This document shows, one piece after another, positions 27,811 through 36,592 of a stretch of 64,000 bases of DNA (positions are counted from its first letter, which is position 1; each line of letters opens with the position of its first letter). The DNA comes from Gammaproteobacteria bacterium (lineage in GTDB: Bacteria > Pseudomonadota > Gammaproteobacteria > SZUA-229): assembly GCA_029881795.1 (NCBI GenBank), contig JAOULX010000001.1, positions 248,001 through 312,000 on the forward strand, written 5' to 3'. The notes beneath the pieces are model-generated. The model ran no database searches. It saw only the letters and a list, made by a program, of their open reading frames with translations, and was not told where the DNA came from. The position numbers and the translations under genes were made by a program.

Positions 27811-28932
27811 ATGGCGATACGTTTGGCTGTGCCGAATGAGATTGTACCGGGTGAGCGCCGTATAGCGTTGGAACCTGGCGTAGCACAACGTCTGATTAAG
27901 ATGGGTGTCGAGATTTCAATGGAAAAAGGAGCGGCGATCAGCTCTCATTTTTCTGATGATCAGTTTGCAGATGTGAAGATTGTCGACAGTGTTGATGAGC
28001 TTTATAAAAATGCCGATATGATTTTTAAAGTCGCACCACCGACCTTAGAAGAGCTGGATAAAATGAATGACGGCGCGGTCATTGTTGGTTTTATGGCGCC
28101 GCATAAAAATGCTGAAATGATGCAAAAGATGAATCAGAAAAAGATAACGTCTTTTTCGATGGAACTGGTGCCACGTATTACCCGCGCCCAGTCGATGGAT
28201 GCATTATCGTCACAGGCAGCTATCTCCGGTTACAAAGGCGTTTTGATGGGTGCTGATATTGCCAGTGTCTTTTTCCCGATGTTAACCACAGCAGCCGGCA
28301 CTATTCGCCCGGCTAGAGTCGTGATTATTGGTGCCGGAGTTGCAGGCTTGCAGGCGATTGCAACGGCCAAACGTTTAGGCGCGATTGTTGAGGCTTACGA
28401 TGTGCGTTCTGCCACCAAAGAGCAATGCGAGTCATTAGGTGCGAAGTTTATTGACACCGGTGTCTCGGCTGATGGCGAAGGCGGTTATGCGCGTGAGCTG
28501 ACCGACGATGAAAAGCAGCAGCAACGCGACGTGCTGGCAAAACATCTCTCAATGGCGGATGTGGTCGTATCAACAGCGGCTATTCCGGGTCGTCCATCAC
28601 CTAAAATTATCGACCAGGATATGGTCGAGCATATGAAAGTAGGATCTGTGATTATTGATTTGGCAGCTGAAGGCGGCGGTAACTGTGTACTCAGTAAGCC
28701 GGGTGATGCGGTTAAATTCGAAGGCAAGGTCACGATTTATGCGCCGCTTAATGTACCGAGTCAGGTACCGGTGCACGCCAGCGAAATGTATTCAAAGAAT
28801 TTATTTAACCTGATATCTCCTTTCATCACAGAGGATGCCGAACTGGCGTTTAACTGGGAAGACGATGTTATTTCTAAATGTGTGCTGACCCATGACGGCG
28901 AGATTAAAGCCGACATGTACAAAGGCCAATAA
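27811..28932 (+). CDS. pntA: NAD(P) transhydrogenase subunit alpha, part 1
   Basis: 373 residues from the ATG at 27811; GGAGA lies upstream, and an in-frame start at 27757 would add 18 residues without homology. This is the NAD(H)-binding dI domain (RIALEPGVA, VIIGAGVAGLQAIATAKRLGA Rossmann fold, RPSPKIIDQDMVEHM). It lacks membrane helices, so this is the three-gene form of the proton-translocating transhydrogenase that makes NADPH from NADH. It is followed by the dII and dIII subunits in one operon. Confidence 0.95.
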   Translation: MAIRLAVPNEIVPGERRIALEPGVAQRLIKMGVEISMEKGAAISSHFSDDQFADVKIVDSVDELYKNADMIFKVAPPTLEELDKMNDGAVIVGFMAPHKNAEMMQKMNQKKITSFSMELVPRITRAQSMDALSSQAAISGYKGVLMGADIASVFFPMLTTAAGTIRPARVVIIGAGVAGLQAIATAKRLGAIVEAYDVRSATKEQCESLGAKFIDTGVSADGEGGYARELTDDEKQQQRDVLAKHLSMADVVVSTAAIPGRPSPKIIDQDMVEHMKVGSVIIDLAAEGGGNCVLSKPGDAVKFEGKVTIYAPLNVPSQVPVHASEMYSKNLFNLISPFITEDAELAFNWEDDVISKCVLTHDGEIKADMYKGQ

Positions 28933-28949
28933 AGAGGGGAATGTAAGTC

Positions 28950-29246
28950 ATGATCGAGGGCTTTACAGCACTTTATATTTTTATGTTAGCAGCATTCACC
29001 GGCTATGAAGTAATCAGCCGGGTACCTGTTATTTTGCATACACCGTTAATGTCTGGTTCAAACTTTATTCACGGTATCGTGGTAGTGGGAGCGATGGTGG
29101 CACTAGGACACGCTGAAACACCGGTCGAAATGGCGATTGGTTTTGTAGCGGTCTTTCTGGCTGCGGGTAATGCGGTTGGCGGTTATGTTGCCACCGTGCG
29201 TATGCTTGAAATGTTCCAGCCGAAGCAGAAGGAGACTAATTCGTGA
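28950..29246 (+). CDS. pntAB: NAD(P) transhydrogenase subunit alpha, part 2
   Basis: 98-residue membrane subunit with three helices (about 4-20, 44-62, 67-88) and the family stretch GYEVISRVPVILHTPLMSGSN near residues 19-39. It forms the alpha part of the proton channel. GAGGGGAA precedes the ATG. Its stop codon overlaps the GTG start of pntB by four bases. Confidence 0.95.
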   Translation: MIEGFTALYIFMLAAFTGYEVISRVPVILHTPLMSGSNFIHGIVVVGAMVALGHAETPVEMAIGFVAVFLAAGNAVGGYVATVRMLEMFQPKQKETNS

Positions 29247-30643
29247 GTATGTTAATCGAAATAGTTTACTTTATTGCGGCTGCTGTTTTTATTATCGGCC
29301 TGAAACAAATGAGTTCACCGGTGACGGCGCGTCAGGGTATCGTCTGGGCAGGTATTGCAATGGCGATCGCTACGCTGATTACCTTTGGTGATCCGGCGGT
29401 TTATGCACACGGCAGTATCAATATTATTCTGATTGTGGTGGCGATTGTAGCCGGCTCGATCATTGCGTACATCACGGCTAAGCGGGTTGAAATGACCGAT
29501 ATGCCGCAGATGATTGCGATCTATAACGGCATGGGTGGCGGTGCAGCCGCCGCTATCGCAGCAGTTGAGCTGGTTAAAGTCGCAGCTGGTGGTGAGGCGC
29601 CGAACACGACTGTGCTGACACTGGCTACGCTGGGTGCGATTATCGGTGCGGTATCCTTCTCAGGTTCTGCGATTGCCTTTGCCAAGCTGCAAGGTTTAAT
29701 TAATAAAACCCTGCGTTTGCCGATGCACATGATGATCAATCTGATTATCTTTGCAGCGATGCTGGTTCTGGGCGGCATGATGGCGTTCACGGGCCAAATT
29801 GATCCGACTATATTGCTGATTTTCTTTGTGCTGACGATTGTTTTCGGCATTATGTTTACGCTGCCAATCGGTGGTGCTGATATGCCGGTGGTGATATCGC
29901 TGTTTAATGCATTAACCGGTCTGGCAGTAGCATTCGAAGGTTTTGTTCTGCAAAACGCCGCAATGATTATTGCCGGTACCGTGGTGGGCTCATCCGGTAC
30001 ACTGCTGACACAGTTAATGGCAAAGGCAATGAATCGTCCTATCTCTAATGTTCTGTTCTCAAGCTTTGGTTCTGCCGACGGCAGTGCGGCCGATGAAGAA
30101 GTGGAAGGCAGCATGAAAGAAGTGCAGGCACCGGATGCTGCCATCATGATGGCTTATGCCAGCAAAGTGATCATTATTCCGGGTTACGGTATGGCGGTTG
30201 CACAGGCGCAACATAAACTGGCCGAGCTGACTAAAGTGCTGGAAGCTCGTGGTGTGGAAGTGAAATACGCGATTCACCCGGTAGCAGGTCGTATGCCAGG
30301 TCACATGAATGTGTTGCTGGCTGAGGCCGGTATTGATTATGACAAGATTTATGATCTTGAAGATATTAACCCGGAGTTCCCGACCTCTGAAGTGGCGTTG
30401 GTTATCGGTGCGAATGATGTGGTTAACCCGGTTGCACGTACTAATCCGGAAAGCCCGATTTATGGTATGCCGATTCTGGATGCAGACCGTGCTCAGAATT
30501 GCATCGTGATCAAGCGGGGGCGTGGTGCCGGTTTCTCTGGAATCGAAAATCACCTGTTCTATGCCAATAACACACAAATGTTATACGGCGACGGCCAGAA
30601 GATGGTTGGCGAGCTGGTTGCCGGTGTCAAAGAACTCGGTTAA
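29243..30643 (+). CDS. pntB: NAD(P) transhydrogenase subunit beta
   Basis: 466 residues, GTG start inside the pntAB stop (GTGA). Nine or so membrane helices fill residues 1-265 and carry the channel. The C-terminal dIII domain binds NADP(H): GYGMAVAQAQ near 314, HPVAGRMPGHMNVLLAEAG near 345 and GANDVVNPVAR near 392. With the two alpha parts it uses the proton gradient to reduce NADP+. In an autotroph this can feed NADPH to biosynthesis. Confidence 0.96.
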   Translation: MSMLIEIVYFIAAAVFIIGLKQMSSPVTARQGIVWAGIAMAIATLITFGDPAVYAHGSINIILIVVAIVAGSIIAYITAKRVEMTDMPQMIAIYNGMGGGAAAAIAAVELVKVAAGGEAPNTTVLTLATLGAIIGAVSFSGSAIAFAKLQGLINKTLRLPMHMMINLIIFAAMLVLGGMMAFTGQIDPTILLIFFVLTIVFGIMFTLPIGGADMPVVISLFNALTGLAVAFEGFVLQNAAMIIAGTVVGSSGTLLTQLMAKAMNRPISNVLFSSFGSADGSAADEEVEGSMKEVQAPDAAIMMAYASKVIIIPGYGMAVAQAQHKLAELTKVLEARGVEVKYAIHPVAGRMPGHMNVLLAEAGIDYDKIYDLEDINPEFPTSEVALVIGANDVVNPVARTNPESPIYGMPILDADRAQNCIVIKRGRGAGFSGIENHLFYANNTQMLYGDGQKMVGELVAGVKELG

Positions 30644-30694
30644 GCAGGCTGTATTGCAGTCTGTTATAGCAGACTGAAGCAGCAGCTTTAAGCT

Positions 30695-30725
30695 AAAAGG
30701 CGGTCCGCAAGGGCGGCCTTTTTTT
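30695..30725 (+). terminator. Terminator of the pnt operon
   Basis: GC-rich stem with an AAGG loop (CCGC/GCGG core, AAAGG/CCTTT base) and seven T. A second perfect stem CAGTCTG/CAGACTG at 30657-30676 precedes it right after the pntB stop. Confidence 0.82.
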
Positions 30726-30776
30726 ATGTTGACGGGTTTTGAGTTAATATGAGTTTTAAAATTTAGTGTGGTGATT

Positions 30777-31328
30777 ATGAATCCTGTTGAAGCGTGTAAA
30801 GCCTGGGTTGAACAGGTGGTGATTGGACAAAACTTTTGTCCCTTTGCCAAAAAGGAATTTGATCAGCAGCGGATTCACTTTCAGTTATGTGACGAAAGCG
30901 GTACTGATAAGGCATTGCAATGCCTTATCGATGAATGCCAGCGACTGGATCAGGATCCGAATATTGAAACCACGCTGATTATTTTCAGTAGCTTGTTGCA
31001 AGACTTCGATGAATTCTGGGGTTTTACCGAGATGGCAGAACAGCTTATGCAACTGCAGTCTTATGACGGTATATACCAGCTCGCGAGTTTTCATCCGGAA
31101 TATTGTTTTGATGGTGAAGATAAAAATGATGCCGCCAATTACACCAATCGCTCACCGTTGCCGATGTTACACCTGATCAGAGAACAATCGATGCAACAGG
31201 CATTGGCCAGTTACCCAGATCCGGCATCGATTCCAGATAATAATATTGTAAAAGCAAGGCAGCTGGGGACGGCGTATTTTTCAGCGCAACTGGCCGCCTG
31301 TAAAAAAGCCGGCAAGGAAAATGAATAA
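30777..31328 (+). CDS. DUF1415 family protein
   Basis: 183 residues from the ATG at 30777 (two GTG codons directly upstream are alternatives; no strong ribosome binding site decides). Family features: C-x-W-[VI]-x2-V[VI]-IGQNFCPFAK at the start, LLQDFDEFWGF near 80, FHPEYCF and NYTNRSPLPMLHLIRE in the second half. It is a conserved gammaproteobacterial and betaproteobacterial protein with no proven function. The conserved NFCPFA and His/Glu positions look like a small catalytic or binding site. Its stop overlaps the MOSC gene by one base. Confidence 0.85.
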   Translation: MNPVEACKAWVEQVVIGQNFCPFAKKEFDQQRIHFQLCDESGTDKALQCLIDECQRLDQDPNIETTLIIFSSLLQDFDEFWGFTEMAEQLMQLQSYDGIYQLASFHPEYCFDGEDKNDAANYTNRSPLPMLHLIREQSMQQALASYPDPASIPDNNIVKARQLGTAYFSAQLAACKKAGKENE

Positions 31329-32125
31329 TGAGCGGGCTTAGTGTCAGTGAGCTGTATATACACCCGGTTAAATCATTGGCATCGCTGCCTGTCGATTCGG
31401 CTATGGTGGATCAATTCGGGCTGACAAATGACCGGCGCTGGATGCTGGTGGATACCGATGGCGTGTTTATTACTCAGCGCTTTATTCCGTCGATGTGTCT
31501 GATAACAGCGCTGATCGAGCACAATCGCTTGCGGCTAACGGCCGCTAATATGCCGGCTATTTATATTGATGAAAAAGACCATGGCGCTGTCACCATGGTA
31601 ACAGTCTGGAATGACCGTTGTCAGGCACTGGACTGTGGTGATGCAGTGGCAGACTGGCTCAGCCGGTTTTTAAAAAAAGACTGCCGACTGGTGTATTTTC
31701 CGCAGCATGAAGTACGACAGGTCGATTTGGATTATGCCAAAGCGGGTGATAAAACCGGGTTTAGTGACGGCTTCCCGTTGTTGTTGATATCGCAGGCATC
31801 ACTTGATGATTTAAATAGTCGCTTAACACATGCAGTAGCAATGCCGCGTTTTCGTCCGAATATAGTCATCAGTGGCTGTGAGGCATTTGCAGAAGACCAG
31901 TGGCAAGCAATCCGCATCGGTGATCTCACATACCGGCTGGTAAAACCGTGCAGCCGCTGCAGTATTCCTGGAATAAATCCTTTGACAGCTCAGCGTGAGA
32001 CGGAGTTGCTACAAACCCTGCGAAGCTACCGGATGAAAGATAATAAAGTCTACTTTGGGCAGAATGTAATTGCTGATAATATAGGGCTGATAAAAAAAGG
32101 TATGGCAGTAGAGCTCATAGGATAG
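31328..32125 (+). CDS. MOSC domain protein
   Basis: 265 residues with the MOSC N-terminal beta barrel (VSELYIHPVKSLASLPVD at residues 5-22, DRRWMLVD near 35) and the C-terminal MOSC domain with the conserved Cys in KPCSRCSIPGINP. The family handles sulfur of the molybdenum cofactor or binds the cofactor for reductase reactions, as in mARC and YcbX. It lacks a ferredoxin domain, so it needs a partner for electrons. It is coupled to the DUF1415 gene by a TAATG overlap. The molybdate importer genes lie 5 kb away. Confidence 0.88.
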   Translation: MSGLSVSELYIHPVKSLASLPVDSAMVDQFGLTNDRRWMLVDTDGVFITQRFIPSMCLITALIEHNRLRLTAANMPAIYIDEKDHGAVTMVTVWNDRCQALDCGDAVADWLSRFLKKDCRLVYFPQHEVRQVDLDYAKAGDKTGFSDGFPLLLISQASLDDLNSRLTHAVAMPRFRPNIVISGCEAFAEDQWQAIRIGDLTYRLVKPCSRCSIPGINPLTAQRETELLQTLRSYRMKDNKVYFGQNVIADNIGLIKKGMAVELIG

Positions 32126-32189
32126 AACGGAGCCGGTATTATTTTCCGGCTATCAGTCAGTGATTAATGGATATTTTCTGGATTAGTGC

Positions 32190-33449
32190 GTGATTAGTTT
32201 TCATTTTACAGACCGGTTATACAGGTCGATTACGGTTTTGCTGTTTAAAACGGTTTTGTTATTGTCGTTGCTGAGTGTGCCGGCTTATGCCAAGCCGCCT
32301 CTGCATATTTTATCGTCAGATAATCCTGAGAGCCGGGCAAATAACTCATTTATTTTTATCCCGCAGGGTAAAAAAATCCCGCAAGGTATAAAGCGTGGCA
32401 GCAAAGAAAGTTTTCTGAAACCACAGGTTCCTTTTGTGGTTGATTTGCCGGTGGAGATCAAGCCGACTGCTTTATTGCAATGGCATATCATCACCAGCCG
32501 GGAAACTTATGGTGAGATAAATCTTTTATCCAAATATCATATGGAAAAAGTTAAATCTGAGGGCGAAGTTATCTGGAGCTCAGATATTTTGCGCAACGAT
32601 ACAGTCGACAGAACACGACTGGTTTTTAAACCGGATCAGTTAGTGCATTACCCGGCAATTTATAAGCGGGGTCGCGGATCGAATGGTAAACGTCGCTCAA
32701 AAGGCGGAGGTACGGTTGAGATCGACTTTAAGCGGTTTAATCCGAGAATTGCATACTATATTGAAGCGGTGGTGACGGATATTGAAAAACAGGAGTTGAT
32801 TCAGTACACCGGCAAGATTGCGATGGACAATAAAGACATGATCCGTCAGGAATACATTAATCATTATAATATTAACCGTTACGGGCGTGGTGAAAACGGA
32901 AATATTCCGGTGCCACTGCGCAGCGAAATCACTAAGACGCCTTCGGTTAATATCCATCTTCTGGGGAATTCCATATCCGAAAGCAGTTATGGCTTGATGA
33001 TTGACGATGGGGTGGCCAGTATTGCAGGCCTTATTGCTGATTTATATGAACAGTCTAAAAATAAACATTTTAAAACAAAACAGAAATTTTTAGATCTGAA
33101 TGGTCGTGAGCTTACGATACCTGATACAAAGTTATGGCTCAGCGGAGGCTGGAGAAATCCGGAAAGAAATGAATGGTTTAGTAATGCACTGAATGGTATT
33201 CATCAGCGAGGCGGTGCGATAGATATGGTGGCGAATGTTCCTCACAACGATAAACGTTCAGCGATTATTTACTGGTTTCTATGGAATATGCTGGAAAACC
33301 AGAATTATATAAAAGCCTTTTGGCAGCTGGAAACACATGGCCGGGCGATGACGACAAAAGAATATCAGGAAGATATTGAGCCCTTAAACGGGATTCCCGA
33401 TGCTTTCGATAAAGCAGATCATATACACATTAATATAAAGTATGACTGA
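32190..33449 (+). CDS. Secreted M15-like (DD-peptidase fold) protein
   Basis: 419 residues with a GTG start and a signal peptide (hydrophobic core about 14-30, cleavage after AYA). The N-terminal 250 residues are not recognised. The C-terminal part has the zinc pattern of the LAS/M15 group: H338-x6-D345 in GIHQRGGAIDMV, preceded by WLSGGWRN, and the closing H411-x-H413 in DHIHINI. That group cleaves D-Ala or related bonds in peptidoglycan, so a periplasmic wall-modifying enzyme is inferred. It lies two bases before the next gene and they form an operon. Family assignment rests on motif spacing only. Confidence 0.6.
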   Translation: MISFHFTDRLYRSITVLLFKTVLLLSLLSVPAYAKPPLHILSSDNPESRANNSFIFIPQGKKIPQGIKRGSKESFLKPQVPFVVDLPVEIKPTALLQWHIITSRETYGEINLLSKYHMEKVKSEGEVIWSSDILRNDTVDRTRLVFKPDQLVHYPAIYKRGRGSNGKRRSKGGGTVEIDFKRFNPRIAYYIEAVVTDIEKQELIQYTGKIAMDNKDMIRQEYINHYNINRYGRGENGNIPVPLRSEITKTPSVNIHLLGNSISESSYGLMIDDGVASIAGLIADLYEQSKNKHFKTKQKFLDLNGRELTIPDTKLWLSGGWRNPERNEWFSNALNGIHQRGGAIDMVANVPHNDKRSAIIYWFLWNMLENQNYIKAFWQLETHGRAMTTKEYQEDIEPLNGIPDAFDKADHIHINIKYD

Positions 33450-33451
33450 TT

Positions 33452-34291
33452 ATGAATAAATTATTATTGCTGATTATTTGTTTGCTGCCTGGTGTCACTT
33501 CGGCATCGGTATTTGATGATGCTTATAATATGCCTGCGCAGGGTTTTCTCCGGGAGGCTAGCCGGGTAGCGATTTATGCCAAAGAAAATGTCGGGCTGGA
33601 TATAAAGCAGCAGCTTACTGAGCTGCAGTATCTGAGTGGCAAACTACAGGCTTTCGAAACGCAGCAGATTAAAAATCCAGTGTACTGGTTTGTCAGAGGC
33701 CTGCACGCCAGAAATCTGGCGAGTTATTATCAGCAGATTGCGGATAAAAATCGCGTTGAAGAATATATTCAGGATAAAAATAGCTACTATCAGCGGGCGA
33801 TGGATCTGGATAAGGCCTCGTCTATAAAATTATCGGCAGCTGCTTATGCGGTGATGAAACCGGGTCTGCCAGATGTGCTGAAGCAACGGGCGATTGAGAC
33901 CGAATTAAATCTCGGCGGCAGCGGTGAAGATGATTCATATTACTGGTATTTGCACTGGAGCAATATCAATGCTTTGTCGCAGCAAAATCGTTTTGCAGAG
34001 GCGCAGCTGGCGCTTGATAAAATGCAGAAAGAGCTGCAAGAAAAAGGTATGTCTGACAGTGTTTATGTGAGTTTGCTAAATAAAGCCGAGGCTGAAGTGA
34101 CAGAGCAGAAGCGTCAGCTTGAGTCGGAGAAAAAGTCTACACAGAATCAGCCGGCTGTGACAAAAGATAACCCGCTGTCTGAGTTTGTCGAAGAATACCT
34201 TTATTTCCTGATCTGGTTTGCCAGTATTCTGTTGGTGTTGCTACTGGCGCTGCTTTTTTATCTGTACGAAAAAAAGCGCAAGTCGCGCTAA
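33452..34291 (+). CDS. Membrane-anchored periplasmic protein of unknown function
   Basis: 279 residues with a signal peptide (cleavage near residue 18, TSA) and a C-terminal helix (about 247-270) followed by a basic tail (YEKKRKSR), so the soluble part faces the periplasm. The middle is mostly alpha-helical with TPR-like spacing. No domain is recognised. It follows the M15-like gene by two bases and probably works with it, perhaps as a membrane-bound partner. Confidence 0.6.
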   Translation: MNKLLLLIICLLPGVTSASVFDDAYNMPAQGFLREASRVAIYAKENVGLDIKQQLTELQYLSGKLQAFETQQIKNPVYWFVRGLHARNLASYYQQIADKNRVEEYIQDKNSYYQRAMDLDKASSIKLSAAAYAVMKPGLPDVLKQRAIETELNLGGSGEDDSYYWYLHWSNINALSQQNRFAEAQLALDKMQKELQEKGMSDSVYVSLLNKAEAEVTEQKRQLESEKKSTQNQPAVTKDNPLSEFVEEYLYFLIWFASILLVLLLALLFYLYEKKRKSR

Positions 34292-34307
34292 GTGAGTGTT
34301 GCTCTCA

Positions 34308-35171
34308 TCATTGACTTGCTGTTTTTTGCTGTTCTTGTGCGGCCTGTTGGCGCAGGCTGTTTGTGACCTGCTTGATAACGACGGACTCGCTGTTGTCTGC
34401 ATAAACCATGTAGACCGGGATATTAAACTGTGGGCTCTGCGGTAGCTGGAATAATCGGCCGCTTTCAAGCAAGGGCTCGGCCATTCGCAGTGGTACAAAA
34501 CAAGAGCCGCCATTACTTAATATAATCTGTACCCCGAGCCAGCCGATATTGACTGTCTGGGCTGGCCGTTCGAGCTCAGGGTAATGACTGCTGTGCTGAG
34601 CATGGAAAGCTGGTCCCCAGTCGACATAGATATAATCCTGATCGGGCCAGGCCTTGTCGGGGTCGGTTGTCAGTAATACCAGTGTTTCGTCAAACAACTG
34701 TTCAATGCGCAGGCCGGGGCTGTGCTGAGGCGTGTACATCAGCGCGACGTCCATTGTGCCCTCTATCATGCGGCGCATCAGGTCTTCTTCAAAGCCAATT
34801 TCACTGCGAATTGAAATATCCGGTGAGCTGCGCCGCATTTCACCGACCCAGCGCGGTAAAAACACCTCCCACAAAGCTATTCGAGCACCGATTGTAATAC
34901 TGGCCCGATAGCGACTGGGTAGGCCGACATCATGCCGAGCCTGATCCAGCGTCAGTAAGATTGATTGCGCGTGATGCACCAGCCGTTTACCGGCTGCAGT
35001 CAGCTTAGCGCCTGAGCGGTTACGGATAAACAGGCTGACACCGAGGTCGTTTTCAAGAGTCTGAATACGGCTGCTGACAGTGGACTGGGTGACATAAAGA
35101 CGAGAAGCGGCTTGCAGAAAGCTGCCGTTGGCCACCACCGCAAGAAAGGTTTTTATCTGATCGGTATCCAT
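34308..35171 (-). CDS. LysR family transcriptional regulator
   Basis: 287 residues with the N-terminal winged helix-turn-helix (DTDQIKTFLAVVANGSFLQAASRLYVTQSTVSSRIQTLE) and a periplasmic-binding-protein-like effector domain from about 90 to 285. The effector is unknown. It is divergent from the DsrC-like fusion gene, and an inverted repeat lies immediately before its start codon, the usual setting for a LysR protein that controls both itself and its neighbour. Confidence 0.93.
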   Translation of the reverse strand: MDTDQIKTFLAVVANGSFLQAASRLYVTQSTVSSRIQTLENDLGVSLFIRNRSGAKLTAAGKRLVHHAQSILLTLDQARHDVGLPSRYRASITIGARIALWEVFLPRWVGEMRRSSPDISIRSEIGFEEDLMRRMIEGTMDVALMYTPQHSPGLRIEQLFDETLVLLTTDPDKAWPDQDYIYVDWGPAFHAQHSSHYPELERPAQTVNIGWLGVQIILSNGGSCFVPLRMAEPLLESGRLFQLPQSPQFNIPVYMVYADNSESVVIKQVTNSLRQQAAQEQQKTASQ

Positions 35172-35175
35172 CTAT

Positions 35176-35200
35176 TTAATATCGGATTAATCGATATTAA
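35176..35200. promoter_or_regulatory. Inverted repeat, likely LysR operator
   Basis: Perfect 9-bp arms TTAATATCG and CGATATTAA with a seven-base spacer, five bases before the LysR start codon. The direct repeat ATTAATCG at 35186-35193 and 35209-35216 is next to it. The position favours autoregulation and control of the divergent gene. Confidence 0.6.
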
Positions 35201-35316
35201 TGTCAATTATTAATCGTTTGTCTTATATATAACTTCGCTTATATAGTACCGTCTATGCAGTTGAACGACGTTGTCTTGACGATAACAGAGCTTTGAATTT
35301 AGAAAAGGTGGTAACA

Positions 35317-35952
35317 ATGATCTGTATCAGCGTAAAAATGAAATTTGGTAAGGAAGTGCTTAAACGGGTGCCAGTTGAACTGATTCTGGATAATCAGTGC
35401 CGCGTTGGGCCACAAGCTACTGATCGTGCAGGCATGGTTTGTTTTGATCAGCCGGTCAGTAGTGGCAAAGTTATGGTCGCTGGGGTGGAGCGTTATCAGG
35501 GTCGGCTTGAAGGCGATATAGATATTGAGCTGTGGAGTCTTGCAGAAACCGGCTTTAGTTCTGATGGCGCCACCACAACAACACGTGGCAGCAACGCCTA
35601 CCCGAATATGACAACCCGTACGGTGGAGGTTGCTGGTCGAGAAATTATGACAGACAGCGAGGGCTATCTGGTAGACCCGGCTGACTGGTCCGAAGAGTTT
35701 GTTCGCCAGCAAGCTGAGCAGGAAAGTTTGCAGCTGACCGCAGAGCATTGGGAAATGATCCGTTTTCAGCGCAGCTGGTTTGCCGATAACGGGCGCCAGG
35801 CAACGGTACGCGACATGATAAAGTATTTTCGCAAACACTGGGATGCAGAGCGTGGCAGTAATCGCTACCTGCACAAAATTTTCCCCTATGGTGGTCCGCA
35901 AAAACAGGGTAATCGTCTGGCCGGTTTGTTGCGTACTAAAGGCGAGCACTGA
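35317..35952 (+). CDS. DsrC/TusE-like protein without cysteines, fused to an N-terminal domain
   Basis: 211 residues from the ATG at 35317; AAGGTGG lies upstream, and the longer start at 35293 lacks support. Residues 103-211 match the DsrC/TusE/RspA fold (GYLVDPADWSEEF, LTAEHWEMIRF, YLHKIFPYGGPQKQG). Both sulfur-carrying cysteines of DsrC are gone: the KQGC position is Asn199 and the C-terminal GC position is Glu210. Residues 1-80 are a beta-rich domain of transthyretin-like pattern with VPVELILDNQC, then a Thr/Ser linker. It cannot carry persulfide at these sites, so a regulatory role of RspA type is inferred. The divergent LysR gene is the likely partner. Confidence 0.85.
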   Translation: MICISVKMKFGKEVLKRVPVELILDNQCRVGPQATDRAGMVCFDQPVSSGKVMVAGVERYQGRLEGDIDIELWSLAETGFSSDGATTTTRGSNAYPNMTTRTVEVAGREIMTDSEGYLVDPADWSEEFVRQQAEQESLQLTAEHWEMIRFQRSWFADNGRQATVRDMIKYFRKHWDAERGSNRYLHKIFPYGGPQKQGNRLAGLLRTKGEH

Positions 35953-36201
35953 TCGATCTGTGGGCGTTGTGATTGCGAAAGCTGTTCTGTGAACCCGGTG
36001 TATTGATTTAACCACTTGCTGGGATGACTACTTTCGGTTCGGCTTGAAGAAAAACCGGCTGAGAAATAACTCGCTTAATAATTTATGGGTGATTAGATTT
36101 GAGCGAAGACAGAACATCAGTAGCTGTTCGTTATCAGCTGACATCAAGTATTGCAGCAGGCTATGGTGTATAATTGTCATTTTATTAATGTCGGTCATAT
36201 T

Positions 36202-36591
36202 ATGTCGGGATTAACACTTTATTCGATTATTGAGACGCCTTTGCATCCGGATCTCTCGGCCGTCTATAAAGAATTTGCCATGACCGAGCTCAAATTTAAT
36301 TCGATGCGTAAGGCTATTGCCAGCCTGAAAAATCAGCTGCCAGATATTATTGTTGCTGATTTTATTTATGGTTATGGCAGCAATTATGCAGGTGCTAATG
36401 TCTCTAATCTTGATGTTTTTTTGCGCAGTCTTGAAGCCTACGGCAAGATGGCAAAAATAATTGTATTAGTGGATAAAGAAGAACAGGAGTTTGTTGTTAA
36501 ATTGCATGAACTATTCCCACTTTCTATGGCGCTGTTATATCCGGTCAGACCGGAGCATATGCAAACTGTGCTGAAAGAGCTGGGTTATTAG
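36202..36591 (+). CDS. Receiver-like hypothetical protein
   Basis: 129 residues from the ATG at 36202; an upstream start at 36151 adds 17 residues with no ribosome binding site, and 36202 has only a weak one. The alternation of strands and helices, DIIVADFIYG at the site of the third strand, KIIVLVDKEEQ at the fourth, and MALLYPVRPEH at the fifth, resembles a response-regulator receiver that has lost the usual Lys and Thr/Ser. No domain is recognised with certainty. It ends one base before yaiI, so the two are cotranscribed. Confidence 0.5.
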   Translation: MSGLTLYSIIETPLHPDLSAVYKEFAMTELKFNSMRKAIASLKNQLPDIIVADFIYGYGSNYAGANVSNLDVFLRSLEAYGKMAKIIVLVDKEEQEFVVKLHELFPLSMALLYPVRPEHMQTVLKELGY

Positions 36592-36592
36592 T

